Notes: generated by a model not told the origin, from the sequence alone. DNA of 64,000 nucleotides from Burkholderia ambifaria (GCF_001443045.1 NZ_LKPJ01000011.1:124001-188000); one strand, 5' to 3'. Shown: positions 1-10,624, counted from the stretch's first letter. Numbers and translations: made by a program.

Positions 1-1252
<1,252 letters not shown>

Positions 1253-1272
1253 GCGCCGCCGTCTCCGCACGT

Positions 1273-1309
1273 AAAAAGCCCGATGCGAGCGATCGCATCG
1301 GGCTTTTTG
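1273..1309 (+). terminator. Rho-independent terminator of purB
   Basis: A perfect 16-bp inverted repeat (arms 1273-1288 and 1294-1309) starts with five A and ends with five T, 20 bases after the purB stop. With A and T tracts on both sides it can act in both directions. Confidence 0.9.
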
Positions 1310-1326
1310 TTGCCTGCCGCAGCCGA

Positions 1327-1701
1327 TCAGAACGAGATCATCCGCCCCGGATTCAGCGCGCTCATCACGCTCATCGCCGCTTTCGCGGCCGGAATCGCGA
1401 TCGGCGATAACTGCCGGCCGAGCGGAATCTCGCGACGGTCGATGCCGGTGAGCATCGAGAAATCGTCATTGCGTCCGACGAAGTCGTCGCAGATCGCCTT
1501 GCCGATCCGCACCGTCTGCGCGACGCCGTGCCCGCTCCAGCCCTGCACCATGTACATCGGCAGGCGGCCGTCGGTCTTGCGGCTGTCGGTCGCGACGTTC
1601 AGCGTGAAGTCGCTGACGCCGCTCCAGCAGGAGTCGAGCGCGAAACGGCCATCGTGCTGCGGAAACACCGTGTTCAGCCGCGTCAGCAGATACGCGTTGA
1701 C
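1327..1701 (-). pseudogene. C-terminal remnant of a DAO-family FAD oxidoreductase
   Basis: The conceptual translation of 1701 down to 1327 resembles only the last 120 or so residues of DadA/PuuB/OrdL-type amine oxidoreductases, including the segment MYMVQGWSGHGVAQT, which in this family lies in the FAD-binding C-terminal part. The N-terminal Rossmann motif and substrate domain (normally over 400 residues in total) are absent. Upstream the frame runs into unrelated sequence and into the terminator at 1756-1785, so no plausible start or ribosome site remains. I read it as a decayed fragment left by a deletion between purB and gntK; that history is inference. The frame is still open and the codon use is native-looking, so the loss may be fairly recent. 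Confidence 0.7.
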
Positions 1702-1755
1702 GTCGTGCTGCGCCCCAGCACGCGCACGTGGCCTGACCGGCCCGCGCACCTGAAA

Positions 1756-1785
1756 CGAAAAAGGCACCCGAAGGTGCCTTTTTCG
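1756..1785 (-). terminator. Terminator after gntK (bidirectional)
   Basis: Perfect hairpin: a 13-base arm rich in A then GGCACC, a short loop, and the complementary arm ending in a T tract. It lies about 30 bases beyond the gntK stop on the minus strand and also blocks transcription into gntK from the left. Confidence 0.85.
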
Positions 1786-1816
1786 CTATTTGCCTGACGA
1801 TTGCCGCGAACCGCGC

Positions 1817-2317
1817 TCAGTGCTGCGCGAAGCCGATCTTCAGCATGACCTGATCGACGATCTGTTCGGGCGTCAGCTCGATGCTGACCTCGATCGCTTC
1901 GTCCGGGCCCGGCTCCTCGAGCGTGTCGAGCTGACTCTTCAGCAGCGACGGATCGAAGAAATGACCGGTGCGGCTCTTCAGGCGCTCGTGCAACACCTCG
2001 AACGAACCCTTCAGATACACGAACCGCACGTCGGTGTCGGTGCCGCGCAGCACGTCGCGGTACGACCGCTTCAGCGACGAGCACGTGAACACGGCCATCT
2101 CGCCGGCACGCTGCTTTTCCTCGATGGCCGCGCGGATCGTGCGCAGCCACGGCCAGCGGTCGTCGTCGGTCAGCGGAATGCCGTTGTGCATCTTTTCCTT
2201 GTTCGCCGCGCTGTGAAACGCGTCGCCGTCGGTATAGCTGCACGACAGGCGTTCCGCCAGCATTTCGCCGATTCGCGACTTGCCCGCGCCCGACACGCCC
2301 ATTGCGATCAGAATCAT
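1817..2317 (-). CDS. gntK: Gluconokinase
   Basis: Phosphorylates D-gluconate to 6-phosphogluconate, the substrate of Edd encoded 2 kb away. The 166-residue product has the full size of GntK-type P-loop kinases. The Walker A motif GVSGAGKS sits at residues 7-14, and TDGDAFH and FTCSSLKRSYRD follow in the expected order. The ATG at 2317 has an AAGGGG ribosome site. It starts 13 bases after the gntP stop, so transporter and kinase form one unit, gntP-gntK, ended by the hairpin at 1756-1785. Confidence 0.94.
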   Translation of the reverse strand: MILIAMGVSGAGKSRIGEMLAERLSCSYTDGDAFHSAANKEKMHNGIPLTDDDRWPWLRTIRAAIEEKQRAGEMAVFTCSSLKRSYRDVLRGTDTDVRFVYLKGSFEVLHERLKSRTGHFFDPSLLKSQLDTLEEPGPDEAIEVSIELTPEQIVDQVMLKIGFAQH

Positions 2318-2330
2318 TGACTACCCCTTG

Positions 2331-3692
2331 TTACAGAACCAGGCTCAGCAGCAGCGTAAAGCTCAGACCGAGCACCGAGATGATGGTTTCAAGCAGCGAC
2401 CAGGTCTTGAACGTCTGGCCGACCGTCATCCCGAAGTATTCCTTGATCAGCCAGAAGCCGCCGTCGTTCACATGCGAGAAGATCAGCGAACCGGAGCCCG
2501 TCGCGAGCACCAGCAGCTCAGGACGAACCGCCGCGCCCGACGCCGCCGCGATCGGCGCGACGATGCCGCAGGCCGTCGTCATCGCGACCGTCGCCGAACC
2601 CGTCGCGAGACGCATCAGCGCCGCGACGAACCAGCCGAGCAGCAGCGGCGACAGGTGCGCGTGTTTCGCGGTCTCGACGATCTGCTGCGAGATCCCGCTG
2701 TCGCGCAGGACGCCGCCGAAGCCACCGCCCGCGCCGACGATCAGCGTGATGCCGGCGATCGGCGCCAGACACTCGCCGCAGAACTTCTGAATCTGGTCGC
2801 GGTTGAAGCCCTGCAGCTTGCCGAACGTGAAGAAGCTCACCAGCACGGCGATCAGCAGCGCGACGTCGGAGTTGCCGGCAAAGCGCAGCAGGTTGTTCGG
2901 CAGCGACTTCGGCGCGAACACCAGATCGGCCCAGCTGCCGACGAGCATCAGCACGACGGGCAGCAGGATCGTGAACAGCGTGATGCCGAAACTCGGCAGT
3001 TCGCGCTTTCGACCGTCCGTGTGCGTATCGACGAACTGCGCGGCGAGCGGATTGTTTTCCGGCAGCTTCACGAACTTCGAGATCATCAGCGCGAACAGCG
3101 GACCGGCGATGATCGCGGTCGGCACGCCGACGATCAGGCCGAATGCGATGGTCTTGCCGATATCGGCGCCGTATTGCTGGACGGCCAGCAGTGCGGCCGG
3201 GTGCGGCGGGATCAGCCCGTGCACGACGGACAGGCCGGCCACCATCGGCAGGCCGACGACGAGCAGCGACTTGCCGGTGCGCTTCGCGACGTTGAACGCG
3301 ATCGGGATCAGCAGCACGAAGCCGACTTCGAAGAACACCGGCAGGCCGACGATGATCGCGACGAACATCATCGCCCAGTGGATGTTCTTTTCACCGAACC
3401 AGTCGATCAGCGTGGTCGCGATCCGTTCGGCGCCGCCCGATTCGGCCATCATCTTGCCGAGCATCGTGCCGAGGCCGACGACGATCGCGATGTGGCCGAG
3501 CGTGCCGCCCGTGCCCGTTTCGAACGACTTGACGATCTTGTCCATCGGCATGCCGACGACGAGACCCAGGCCCAACGAAACGATGATCAGCACCAGGAAC
3601 GGGTAGATCTTGTAGCGCGCGATCATCAGGATCAGCGCGGCGATCGCGATCAGCGTGAATACGAGCAGCATGCTGCCTTGGACAGCCCCCAT
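2331..3692 (-). CDS. gntP: Gluconate:H+ symporter, GntP family
   Basis: Inner-membrane permease importing gluconate or a related aldonate. The 453-residue product is hydrophobic throughout, with a dozen or so membrane segments typical of GntP permeases, including the conserved GLIPPHPAALLAV and VGAGGGFGGVL stretches. The frame is open to 3782, but I place the start at the ATG 3692, preceded by AAGGAGGAG at ideal spacing; the extra 30 upstream residues are polar and not family-like. Upstream (3693-3844) is a promoter region separated from eda by a terminator, so gntPK has its own promoter. Confidence 0.93.
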   Translation of the reverse strand: MGAVQGSMLLVFTLIAIAALILMIARYKIYPFLVLIIVSLGLGLVVGMPMDKIVKSFETGTGGTLGHIAIVVGLGTMLGKMMAESGGAERIATTLIDWFGEKNIHWAMMFVAIIVGLPVFFEVGFVLLIPIAFNVAKRTGKSLLVVGLPMVAGLSVVHGLIPPHPAALLAVQQYGADIGKTIAFGLIVGVPTAIIAGPLFALMISKFVKLPENNPLAAQFVDTHTDGRKRELPSFGITLFTILLPVVLMLVGSWADLVFAPKSLPNNLLRFAGNSDVALLIAVLVSFFTFGKLQGFNRDQIQKFCGECLAPIAGITLIVGAGGGFGGVLRDSGISQQIVETAKHAHLSPLLLGWFVAALMRLATGSATVAMTTACGIVAPIAAASGAAVRPELLVLATGSGSLIFSHVNDGGFWLIKEYFGMTVGQTFKTWSLLETIISVLGLSFTLLLSLVL

Positions 3693-3844
3693 GTGGCACT
3701 CCTCCTTGGATTGTTCGAAACCGGGCGAGTTGTTGCGAGTATGCCCGGCTATGCAGGTCTCCGAAACACGGGGGGTACCCACCCCGTGAGGACGCTGAAT
3801 TTTACTTATCTTTACGGTCCACGGATAGAACCGGTTCCATCAGC

Positions 3845-3890
3845 AAAAACCCTCGGTAAAACAAGCACTAAGCGCTTGCTTGCCGAGGGT
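3845..3890 (-). terminator. Rho-independent terminator of the edd-eda operon
   Basis: On the minus strand an imperfect hairpin (ACCCTCGG paired with CCGAGGGT, plus an inner AAGC/GCTT stem) is followed by five T (3845-3849). It lies 24 bases after the eda stop and separates edd-eda from gntP-gntK. Confidence 0.85.
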
Positions 3891-3913
3891 CAAACGTTCG
3901 TTTCGTACAAGTC

Positions 3914-4540
3914 TTAGCGGTGGAGCTGGCTTGCAGCTTGCGCGAGGCGCGTGACTTCGGCCCAGTCCTGCGCGGCGAGCGCGGACTTCGGCGTAAGCCA
4001 CGAACCGCCGACGCACACGACGTTCGGCAGCTTCAGGAAACTCGGCGCGGTGTCGACCGTGATGCCGCCCGTCGGGCAGAACTTCAGCGCCGGGAACGGG
4101 CCGTGGAACGCCTGCAGCATCGGCACGCCGCCGGCCTGCTGTGCGGGGAAGAACTTGACGATCTCGTAGCCGAATTCGAGCGCCTGGATGATGTCGCTCG
4201 GCGTCATCACGCCCGGCAGCAGCGGCAGGCCCGCGTCGAGCGACGCAAGGTGCAGGTCCTTCGTCAGGCCCGGCGACACGCCGAACTTCGCGCCCGCGCG
4301 CTTCGCCTGCTCGCAGTGCTCCGGCTTCGTGATCGTGCCGACGCCGACGACGATGTCGTCCGCGAGCTGGCTCGCGCGCTGGATCGCTTCCAGGCCCGCC
4401 GGCGTGCGCAGCGTGATCTCGAGCACCTTGACGCCGCCCGCGTGCAACGCGCGCGACACGTGTTCGCCCTGCTCGACCGAGTCGAATGCGAGCACCGGGA
4501 CGACCGGGCCCAGCTTCACGATTTCAGCAATCGTCTTCAT
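3914..4540 (-). CDS. eda: KHG/KDPG aldolase (2-keto-3-deoxy-6-phosphogluconate aldolase)
   Basis: Class I aldolase splitting KDPG to pyruvate and glyceraldehyde-3-phosphate, the last step of the Entner-Doudoroff pathway. The 208-residue product has normal length. Catalytic Glu41 lies in EITLRTP and the Schiff-base lysine is Lys129 in IVKFFPAQQAGG; the phosphate-binding GGI loop follows at about 157. The ATG at 4540 has an AAGGAG ribosome site and begins 19 bases after the edd stop, so the two are cotranscribed. A second member of the fold (dgoA, at 50.3 kb) serves the galactonate route. Confidence 0.95.
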   Translation of the reverse strand: MKTIAEIVKLGPVVPVLAFDSVEQGEHVSRALHAGGVKVLEITLRTPAGLEAIQRASQLADDIVVGVGTITKPEHCEQAKRAGAKFGVSPGLTKDLHLASLDAGLPLLPGVMTPSDIIQALEFGYEIVKFFPAQQAGGVPMLQAFHGPFPALKFCPTGGITVDTAPSFLKLPNVVCVGGSWLTPKSALAAQDWAEVTRLAQAASQLHR

Positions 4541-4559
4541 TGAATTGGCTCCTTGAAAT

Positions 4560-6416
4560 TCATGCAGCGACGTGAGCGGCCGTTTCGCCGACCAGCGTCC
4601 CGAAAACCGATGCGCCCTGCTCGGCCGGTGCGGCCGCCGCGCGGAACACGCCGAACAGTTCGCGCCCGAAACCCGTTTCGTTGTCGGCCTGGTGCAGCGG
4701 CTGCGCGACCGGGCGCGCGTGCCATTCGGCTTCGTCGATCTCGATATCGAGGACGCCGGCTTCCGCGTCGATCACGAGCGTGTCGCCCGTCTTCACCTTG
4801 CCGAGCGGGCCGGCCAGCAGCGCTTCCGGCGACACGTGGATCACGGCCGGCACCTTGCCCGACGCGCCGGACATGCGGCCGTCGGTGACGAGCGCGACGT
4901 GGAAGCCCTGATCCTGCAGCACGCCGAGCAGCGGCGTCAAACGATGCAGCTCGGGCATCCCGTTCGCGCGTGCGCCCTGGAAGCGCACGACCGCGACGAA
5001 ATCGCGCTTCAGCTCGCCGCGATCGAAGGCTTCCTGCACGGCTTCCTGCGAATCGAACACGATCGCGGGGGCCGTCACCTTGCGGTGCTCGGGCGCGACC
5101 GCCGAAATCTTGATCACGCCGCGGCCGAGGCGGCCCTGCATCAGGCGCAGGCCGCCGTCCGGCTGGAACGGGTCGCGAATGCCGCGCAGCACCTTCGTGT
5201 CGTGGCTCTCGGCCGCGCCGTCGACCCACGTGAGCGTGCCGTCGATCAGCTTCGGCTCCTTCGTGTAGTGCGACAGGCCCTTGCCCGCGACCGTCGTCAC
5301 GTCTTCGTGCAGCAGCCCGCCTTCGAGCAGGTTGCGCACCAGGAATGCGACGCCGCCGGCCGCGTGGAAATGGTTCACGTCCGCCTTGCCGTTCGGGTAG
5401 ATCTTCGCGAGCAGCGGCACGACCGCCGACAGCTCGTCGAAATCGTTCCAGTCGATCAGGATGCCGGCCGCGCGCGCGATCGCGACGAGGTGCAGCGTGT
5501 GGTTGGTCGAGCCGCCCGTCGCGAGCAGCGCGACGATCCCGTTGACGATCGCCTTCTCGTCGATCACATGGCCGATCGGCGTGTACTGGCCGCGCTCGAC
5601 CGTCAGGTCGAGCACGCGGCGCGCGGCCTCGGCCGTCAGCGCGGTACGCAGCGGCGTGTGCGGATGGACGAACGCGGAACCCGGCAGGTGCAGGCCCATC
5701 AGCTCCATCAGCATCTGGTTGCTGTTCGCGGTGCCGTAGAACGTGCAGGTGCCGTGGCCGTGATACGCGGCCGATTCGGCTTCGAGCAGCGCATCGCGGC
5801 CGACCTGGCCGGTCGCGAACTGCTGGCGGATCTTCGCCTTGTCGTCGTTCGACAGGCCGCTCGTCATCGGGCCGGCCGGCACGAAGATGGTCGGCAGGTG
5901 GCCGAACTGCAGCGCGCCGATCAGCAGGCCCGGCACGATCTTGTCGCAGATGCCGAGGCAGAGCGCCGCGTCGAACATGTTGTGCGTGAGCGCGATCGCC
6001 GTGCCCATCGCGATCGCTTCGCGCGAGAACAGCGACAGCTCCATCCCCGGGTTGCCCTGCGTGACGCCGTCGCACATCGCCGGCACGCCGCCCGCAAACT
6101 GCGCGACGCCGCCGTTCTCGCGCGCGGCGACCTTGATGATGTCGGGGAAATCCTTGTACGGCGCGTGCGCGGACAACATTTCGTTGTACGAGGACACAAT
6201 GCCGATGTTCGGCTCGCGAATCGCCTTGATCTGGAACTTGTCGCTGCCTTCGAGGCCCGCGAAGCCGTGCGCGAGGTTCGCGCACGACAGCGCGCCGCGC
6301 GCCGGGAACTTGCCTTGCGCGCCGTCGATGCGCTGCAGATAGGCGGAACGGGTCGATTGGCTGCGGGCGATCACGCGTTCGGTGACTTTCGCCAGAGTGG
6401 GGTGCAGCGACGTCAT
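4560..6416 (-). CDS. edd: 6-phosphogluconate dehydratase
   Basis: Iron-sulfur dehydratase of the IlvD/Edd family converting 6-phosphogluconate to KDPG. The 618-residue protein carries the family landmarks [12 protein letters not shown] (a cluster-cysteine region), the segment [13 protein letters not shown], and [12 protein letters not shown] near the C-terminus. The frame extends to 6518, but the ATG at 6416 ([15 protein letters not shown]) is the family start and has an AGGAGC site. First gene of edd-eda, divergent from hexR; a HexR-type palindrome lies about 80-100 bases upstream of the start, so induction by KDPG through HexR is expected. Confidence 0.95.
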   Translation of the reverse strand: MTSLHPTLAKVTERVIARSQSTRSAYLQRIDGAQGKFPARGALSCANLAHGFAGLEGSDKFQIKAIREPNIGIVSSYNEMLSAHAPYKDFPDIIKVAARENGGVAQFAGGVPAMCDGVTQGNPGMELSLFSREAIAMGTAIALTHNMFDAALCLGICDKIVPGLLIGALQFGHLPTIFVPAGPMTSGLSNDDKAKIRQQFATGQVGRDALLEAESAAYHGHGTCTFYGTANSNQMLMELMGLHLPGSAFVHPHTPLRTALTAEAARRVLDLTVERGQYTPIGHVIDEKAIVNGIVALLATGGSTNHTLHLVAIARAAGILIDWNDFDELSAVVPLLAKIYPNGKADVNHFHAAGGVAFLVRNLLEGGLLHEDVTTVAGKGLSHYTKEPKLIDGTLTWVDGAAESHDTKVLRGIRDPFQPDGGLRLMQGRLGRGVIKISAVAPEHRKVTAPAIVFDSQEAVQEAFDRGELKRDFVAVVRFQGARANGMPELHRLTPLLGVLQDQGFHVALVTDGRMSGASGKVPAVIHVSPEALLAGPLGKVKTGDTLVIDAEAGVLDIEIDEAEWHARPVAQPLHQADNETGFGRELFGVFRAAAAPAEQGASVFGTLVGETAAHVAA

Positions 6417-6497
6417 GCTGGGCGCTCCTGTATGCCGGCGACACCGGCGGTTGGAATCGTGGGGACGATCGAGTGCGTCGAACGAACGAAGCCAGTC

Positions 6498-6514
6498 TAG
6501 TAGAAAAACTACAA
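6498..6514. promoter_or_regulatory. HexR-type operator, edd side
   Basis: 17-bp palindrome TAGTAGAAAAACTACAA, one mismatch from perfect symmetry. It fits the TTGT-N(7-9)-ACAA pattern known for HexR in pseudomonads and related bacteria, and nearly repeats the site at 6641. It lies 81 bases upstream of the edd ATG, where it would overlap the promoter. Confidence 0.75.
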
Positions 6515-6640
6515 GCACGCAATGCAGATTGTCATGCGGGTAACCCTCATTCCCGCCACCAGCAAGGGTTTACCTAGTGAAAACCCTAATTCACTACTCC
6601 GCCATCTCTAGAAATCACTGACAGCGAGGCTAGCATTTCC

Positions 6641-6657
6641 TTGTAGATTTTCTACAA
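6641..6657. promoter_or_regulatory. HexR-type operator, hexR side
   Basis: Perfect 17-bp palindrome TTGTAGATTTTCTACAA, 51 bases before the hexR ATG. With the partner at 6498 it brackets the edd/hexR intergenic region, suggesting autoregulation plus control of edd-eda; a 143-bp centre-to-centre spacing would allow looping (inference). Confidence 0.8.
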
Positions 6658-6708
6658 TTTGATTGCGATACACTCGCTCATCCGAACCCGATTTTCATCC
6701 GCCGTCCC

Positions 6709-7557
6709 ATGCTGCCTCGCATTGAAGCGATCCGCGCCGAGCTGCGCCCGTCCGAGCGCAAGCTCGCCGACTATATCCTCGCCGCACCCCGCGAGGTGCT
6801 CGACCTCGCGATGACCGAGCTGTCGACCCGCGCGGGCGTCAGCCAGCCGACCATTGCGCGCTTCTGCCAGGCGCTCGGCTGCAGCGGCTTTCGCGAATTC
6901 AAGATCCGGCTCGCGCAGAGCGTCGCGCCGGGCGTGTCGTCGGTGTATCGCGACGTCGAACCCGACGAGCCCGCGCCCGGCATCATCGGCAAGGTGTTCG
7001 ACCGCACGATCGGCGCGCTGATCGAGGTGCGCAACAGCCTGTCGGCCGGCAGCGTCGCCGACGCCATCGCACTGCTGTCGAACGCGTCGCGCATCGAGTT
7101 CTACGGCGCCGGCGGCTCCGGCATCGCCGCGCAGGACATCCAGCACAAGTTCTTCCGGCTCGGCGTGCCGAGCGTCGCGTATTCGGACCCGCATACGTTC
7201 TCGATGTCGTCGGCGCTGCTCGGCCCGCACGACGTCGTCGTCGCGATTTCGAACACCGGCCGCACGCGCGACATCGTCGATGCCGCGCGCTCCGCGCTCG
7301 CGTGCGGCGCGAAGGTCGTCGCGATCACGCAGAGCCATTCGCCGCTCGCGAAACTCGCGACGGTAAGCCTCGCGTCGAACGTGGCCGAGGAAACCGACGT
7401 GTTCTCGCCGATGACGTCGCGGATGTCTCATCTCGCGATCGGCGACATCCTCGCGGTCGGCGTCGCGCTGTCGCGCGGGCCCGCGCTGATGGAGCGCGTC
7501 GGTCGCGCGAAGGAAGCGATCACGCGTCGCCGGATCGACGACGGCGCGAAGGATTGA
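6709..7557 (+). CDS. hexR: HexR-type transcriptional regulator, RpiR family
   Basis: DNA-binding repressor of central carbon genes, released in characterised homologues by KDPG. The 282-residue protein has the RpiR helix-turn-helix at residues 1-77 (LSTRAGVSQPTIARFCQALG being the recognition region) and a SIS sugar-phosphate isomerase domain at about 110-245 with GAGGSGIAAQD and AISNTGRT. It is divergent from edd-eda, with two matching palindromes between them. Start ATG at 6709; the ribosome site is weak. A perfect 46-bp palindrome follows the stop. Confidence 0.9.
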   Translation: MLPRIEAIRAELRPSERKLADYILAAPREVLDLAMTELSTRAGVSQPTIARFCQALGCSGFREFKIRLAQSVAPGVSSVYRDVEPDEPAPGIIGKVFDRTIGALIEVRNSLSAGSVADAIALLSNASRIEFYGAGGSGIAAQDIQHKFFRLGVPSVAYSDPHTFSMSSALLGPHDVVVAISNTGRTRDIVDAARSALACGAKVVAITQSHSPLAKLATVSLASNVAEETDVFSPMTSRMSHLAIGDILAVGVALSRGPALMERVGRAKEAITRRRIDDGAKD

Positions 7558-7579
7558 GAACGCACCGTGCAGACCGCGC

Positions 7580-7625
7580 GCACAACGACAAACGGCGCCC
7601 CGCGGGGCGCCGTTTGTCGTTGTGC
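7580..7625. terminator. 46-bp perfect palindrome between hexR and hemJ
   Basis: Every base from 7580 to 7625 pairs with its partner around a CCGCGG centre. It lies between the convergent stops of hexR (7557) and hemJ (7662), so it most likely folds into a bidirectional terminator. No long T tract follows; its length and perfection are unusual. Confidence 0.7.
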
Positions 7626-7661
7626 ATCAAGCGACGCCGGCAACCGCGCCGGCCATGCCGC

Positions 7662-8084
7662 TCAGAACGGCTTGATCACGACCAGCGCGACCGCGGCAAG
7701 CATGCCGAGCACCGGCAGCTCGTTGAACACGCGATACCACTTGTCGGTGCGGCGGTTCTCGCCGCGCTCGAACACCCGCAGCAGGTGCCCGCAATACGCG
7801 TGGTAGATGACGAGCAGCAGCACGACCGTCACCTTCGCGTGGATCCAGCCCTGCCCCTGGCCGATGCCGATCACGAGCCAGAGCCACAGCCCGCAGGCCA
7901 GCGCCGGCACCGCGATCATCGTCATGAAGCGGAACAGCTTGCGCGCCATCAGCAGCAGGCGCCGCACCGCGGCCGGATCGGTCTCCATGGCCAGGTTCAC
8001 GTAAATGCGCGGCAGGTAGAACAGCCCAGCAAACCACGCGGCGATCAGAACGATATGGAACGTCTTGACCCAGAGCATTGCCAT
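7662..8084 (-). CDS. hemJ: HemJ/CopD-like membrane protein (UPF0093, protoporphyrinogen oxidase)
   Basis: Small inner-membrane protein of the HemJ type, which oxidises protoporphyrinogen IX to protoporphyrin IX in bacteria lacking HemG/HemY. The 140 residues form four hydrophobic helices, with the conserved N-terminal LWVKTFHIVLIA (family histidine) and the conserved lysine in WIHAKVTVVLLL. Start: ATG 8084 has a GAGG site 10-11 bases upstream; ATG 8078 (MLWVKTFH) is the form common in the family, so either is possible. It follows proA by 17 bases and is probably the last gene of leuS-lptE-holA-proA-hemJ. A CopD copper-resistance role is less likely because the sequence fits HemJ better. Confidence 0.82.
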   Translation of the reverse strand: MAMLWVKTFHIVLIAAWFAGLFYLPRIYVNLAMETDPAAVRRLLLMARKLFRFMTMIAVPALACGLWLWLVIGIGQGQGWIHAKVTVVLLLVIYHAYCGHLLRVFERGENRRTDKWYRVFNELPVLGMLAAVALVVIKPF

Positions 8085-8101
8085 CGGTTGTGCGCCTCGC
8101 T

Positions 8102-9373
8102 TTACTGGCGGCCTTCGCCGTGTCCGAGCACGACGTACTTCAGCGACGTGAGCCCTTCCAGGCCGACGGGGCCGCGTGCGTGCAGCTTGTCGTTCGAGAT
8201 GCCGATTTCCGCGCCGAGGCCGAATTCGAAGCCGTCCGCGAAGCGCGTCGACGCGTTGACCATCACGCTCGCCGAATCGACTTCGCGCAGGAAGCGCATC
8301 GCGCGGTCGTGATCCTCGGTGACGATCGCATCGGTGTGATGCGAGCCGTAGTGGTTGATGTGCTCGATCGCGGCATCGAGGCCGTCGACGACCTTGATCG
8401 CGAGCACCGGCGCGAGATATTCGGTGTGCCAGTCTTCGTCGGTCGCGTCGACGAGCGGGCCGACGCCCGCCTCGGCGAGCACCGCGCGCGCGGCCGCATC
8501 GACGCGCAGCTCGACCTGCTTGTCGCGATACAGCTTGCCGAGCGGCGGCAGCAGCCTCGCTGCGATACCGCTCGAGACGAGCAGCGTCTCCATCGTGTTG
8601 CAGGTGCCGTAGCGGTGCGTCTTCGCGTTGTCGCACACGGTCAGCGCCTTCGCGAGATCGGCGCGATCGTCGACGTACACGTGGCAGATGCCATCGAGGT
8701 GCTTGATCATCGGCACGCGTGCCTCGTTGATCAGGCGCTCGATCAGGCTCTTGCCGCCGCGCGGCACGATCACGTCGACGAATTCGGTCATCGTGATCAG
8801 CTTGCCGACCGCCGCGCGATCGGCGGTCGCAACCACCTGCACGGCGTCCTGCGGCAGGCCGGCCGCCTCGAGCCCTTCGCCGATCAGCTTCGCGAGCGCC
8901 GCGTTCGATTCGAGCGCCTCGGAGCCGCCGCGCAGGATCGTCGCGTTACCCGACTTCAGGCACAGCGCGGCCGCGTCGATCGTCACGTTCGGACGCGACT
9001 CGTAGATGATGCCGATCACGCCGAGCGGCACGCGCATCTGGCCGACCTGGATCCCGCTCGGGCGGTACTTGAGGTTGCCGATCTCGCCGATCGGATCGGC
9101 CAGCGACGCAACCTGGCGCAGGCCCTCGACCATCGTCTTCAGCGCCTTGTCCGACAGCGTCAGGCGATCGATGAACGCCGCATCGAGCCCCTTTTCGCGG
9201 GCACGGGCGACGTCGCGTGCATTCGCATCCTTCAGCGCCTGCGCATCGCGCTCGATCGCGCGTGCCACGGCGTCGAGCGCCGCGTTCTTCGCGGCCGTGC
9301 TGGCGCGCGCCATCGCGCGGGAAGCGTGCCGGGCACGGCGGCCCAGGTCCGTCATGTACTGGTCGATATCCAT
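8102..9373 (-). CDS. proA: Gamma-glutamyl phosphate reductase
   Basis: NADPH-dependent reductase making glutamate-5-semialdehyde in proline synthesis. The 423-residue product matches the family size and has the aldehyde-dehydrogenase-fold motifs [20 protein letters not shown] and NTMETLLV, the latter beside the expected catalytic Cys in TCNTMETL. The frame is open to 9460; I chose the ATG at 9373 ([14 protein letters not shown]), with an ATG just before it at 9376. No proB is adjacent. It lies 138 bases after holA and 17 before hemJ. Confidence 0.95.
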   Translation of the reverse strand: MDIDQYMTDLGRRARHASRAMARASTAAKNAALDAVARAIERDAQALKDANARDVARAREKGLDAAFIDRLTLSDKALKTMVEGLRQVASLADPIGEIGNLKYRPSGIQVGQMRVPLGVIGIIYESRPNVTIDAAALCLKSGNATILRGGSEALESNAALAKLIGEGLEAAGLPQDAVQVVATADRAAVGKLITMTEFVDVIVPRGGKSLIERLINEARVPMIKHLDGICHVYVDDRADLAKALTVCDNAKTHRYGTCNTMETLLVSSGIAARLLPPLGKLYRDKQVELRVDAAARAVLAEAGVGPLVDATDEDWHTEYLAPVLAIKVVDGLDAAIEHINHYGSHHTDAIVTEDHDRAMRFLREVDSASVMVNASTRFADGFEFGLGAEIGISNDKLHARGPVGLEGLTSLKYVVLGHGEGRQ

Positions 9374-9511
9374 CATGTGACTCGAGAAGCGAGCCGCTTG
9401 GCGCGGCGTGAATTCGGGGAAAGCGTGCAGCGCGGCAGCAGGAAGGGCCGCACCGACCATCGAAATATTGTAAGCGGGTTGCGCTGCGGGCGCTGACGGC
9501 CCCGACGAGGC

Positions 9512-10606
9512 TTAACGCCGCACGCGACCCGCGGGCGGCGGTCGCTCGCCGCGCTCGCCCGCCACCGTCATCGCGAGCTGGAACAGGCCGTCCCACGGAT
9601 CGGGCGGCGGATCGTCCTGCGTGCGGCGACCCGGCGTGACGGCCGACAGCCCCTTCACCTGCCGGTCGAGCTTCGCGGCAAACGCGAGCGCCTTCTCGAG
9701 CACGGCTTCCGATACGCGGTTCAGCGCGGGTCCGATCAGCCGCTCGCGCGGCCCCCACACGCGGTTCTCGCGCAGCAGCGTAGCGAGCGGCTTGCCGGCC
9801 GTCGCGCCACGCTTGATCCGCAGCAGCGTGCGCAATTCCTCGACGACGGCCCACATCACGAGCACGATCGCCTCGCCCTCGCCCTTCAGCCCGTCGATCA
9901 TCCGCGCGAGCCGCGCGGCGTCGCCCGCGAGCATCGCCTCGTTCAGCTTGAAGACGTCGTAGCGCGCGACGTTCAGCACCGCGTCGTGCACCTGCTCGAA
10001 CGACAGCACGCCCTGCGGATAGAGCAGCCCGAGCTTCTGGATTTCCTGGTGCGCGGCGAGCAGGTTGCCCTCGACGCGCTCCGCGATGAACTGCAGCGCA
10101 CGCCGGCCGTCGTCGCCGAGCGCGACGCGCTGGCCCTGCATCGACAGACGCTGGCCGATCCAGTTCGGCAGCTGCGCGCGGTCGACCGGATCGATCTTCA
10201 GCGCGACGCCGCCGTTCTGCAGCGCGGTAAACCACGCGGATTTCTGCGTGGCCGCGTCGAGGCGCGGCAACGTGACGAGCATCAGCGCGTCGGGGTTGGG
10301 CGTGGCCGCGAGCGTTTTCAGTGCGTCGGCGCCTTCCTTGCCGGGCTTGCCCGACGGAATGCGCAGCTCGATCAGCTGGCGCTCGCCGAACAGCGACATC
10401 GCCTGGGTCGCGCCGAGCAGCACGCTCCAGTCGAAGCCGCGCTCGACCGTATGCACCGAACGCTCGGTGAAGCCGGCCGCGCGCGCGGCCGCACGAATGC
10501 GGTCGCACGCTTCCTGCGCGAGCAGCGGCTCGTCGCCGTAGACGGTGTAGAGCCCGGTCAACCCCTTCGCGAGGTGCGGCTCCAGCGCATCAAGTCGCAA
10601 TTGCAT
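9512..10606 (-). CDS. holA: DNA polymerase III delta subunit
   Basis: Clamp-loader subunit that opens the beta sliding clamp. The 364-residue product has the HolA N-terminal signature LYTVYGDEPLLAQEACDRIR, a central alpha-helical lid and a C-terminal collar domain ending in a basic, proline-rich tail (about residues 335-364) that looks like a lineage-specific extension. It begins 18 bases after the lptE stop; the lptE-holA pair is also found in many other proteobacteria. Confidence 0.93.
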   Translation of the reverse strand: MQLRLDALEPHLAKGLTGLYTVYGDEPLLAQEACDRIRAAARAAGFTERSVHTVERGFDWSVLLGATQAMSLFGERQLIELRIPSGKPGKEGADALKTLAATPNPDALMLVTLPRLDAATQKSAWFTALQNGGVALKIDPVDRAQLPNWIGQRLSMQGQRVALGDDGRRALQFIAERVEGNLLAAHQEIQKLGLLYPQGVLSFEQVHDAVLNVARYDVFKLNEAMLAGDAARLARMIDGLKGEGEAIVLVMWAVVEELRTLLRIKRGATAGKPLATLLRENRVWGPRERLIGPALNRVSEAVLEKALAFAAKLDRQVKGLSAVTPGRRTQDDPPPDPWDGLFQLAMTVAGERGERPPPAGRVRR

Positions 10607-10624
10607 CGGTGCGTGCGCCGGCGA

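Noticed and set aside
3870..3877. AAGCGCTT, resembling the core of a LacI/GntR-type operator
   Set aside because: It is part of the stem of the edd-eda terminator, which explains the symmetry; no flanking half-sites.
4572..6500. Long open frame on the plus strand opposite edd
   Set aside because: Arg/Ala/His-rich shadow of edd in a G/C-rich genome; no domain, no ribosome site. Same for 11122-13833 (opposite leuS), 18272-20713 and 30892-33018.
8085..8636. N-terminal extension of hemJ into proA
   Set aside because: Shadow frame of proA; hemJ has its own ATG and membrane segment at 8084.
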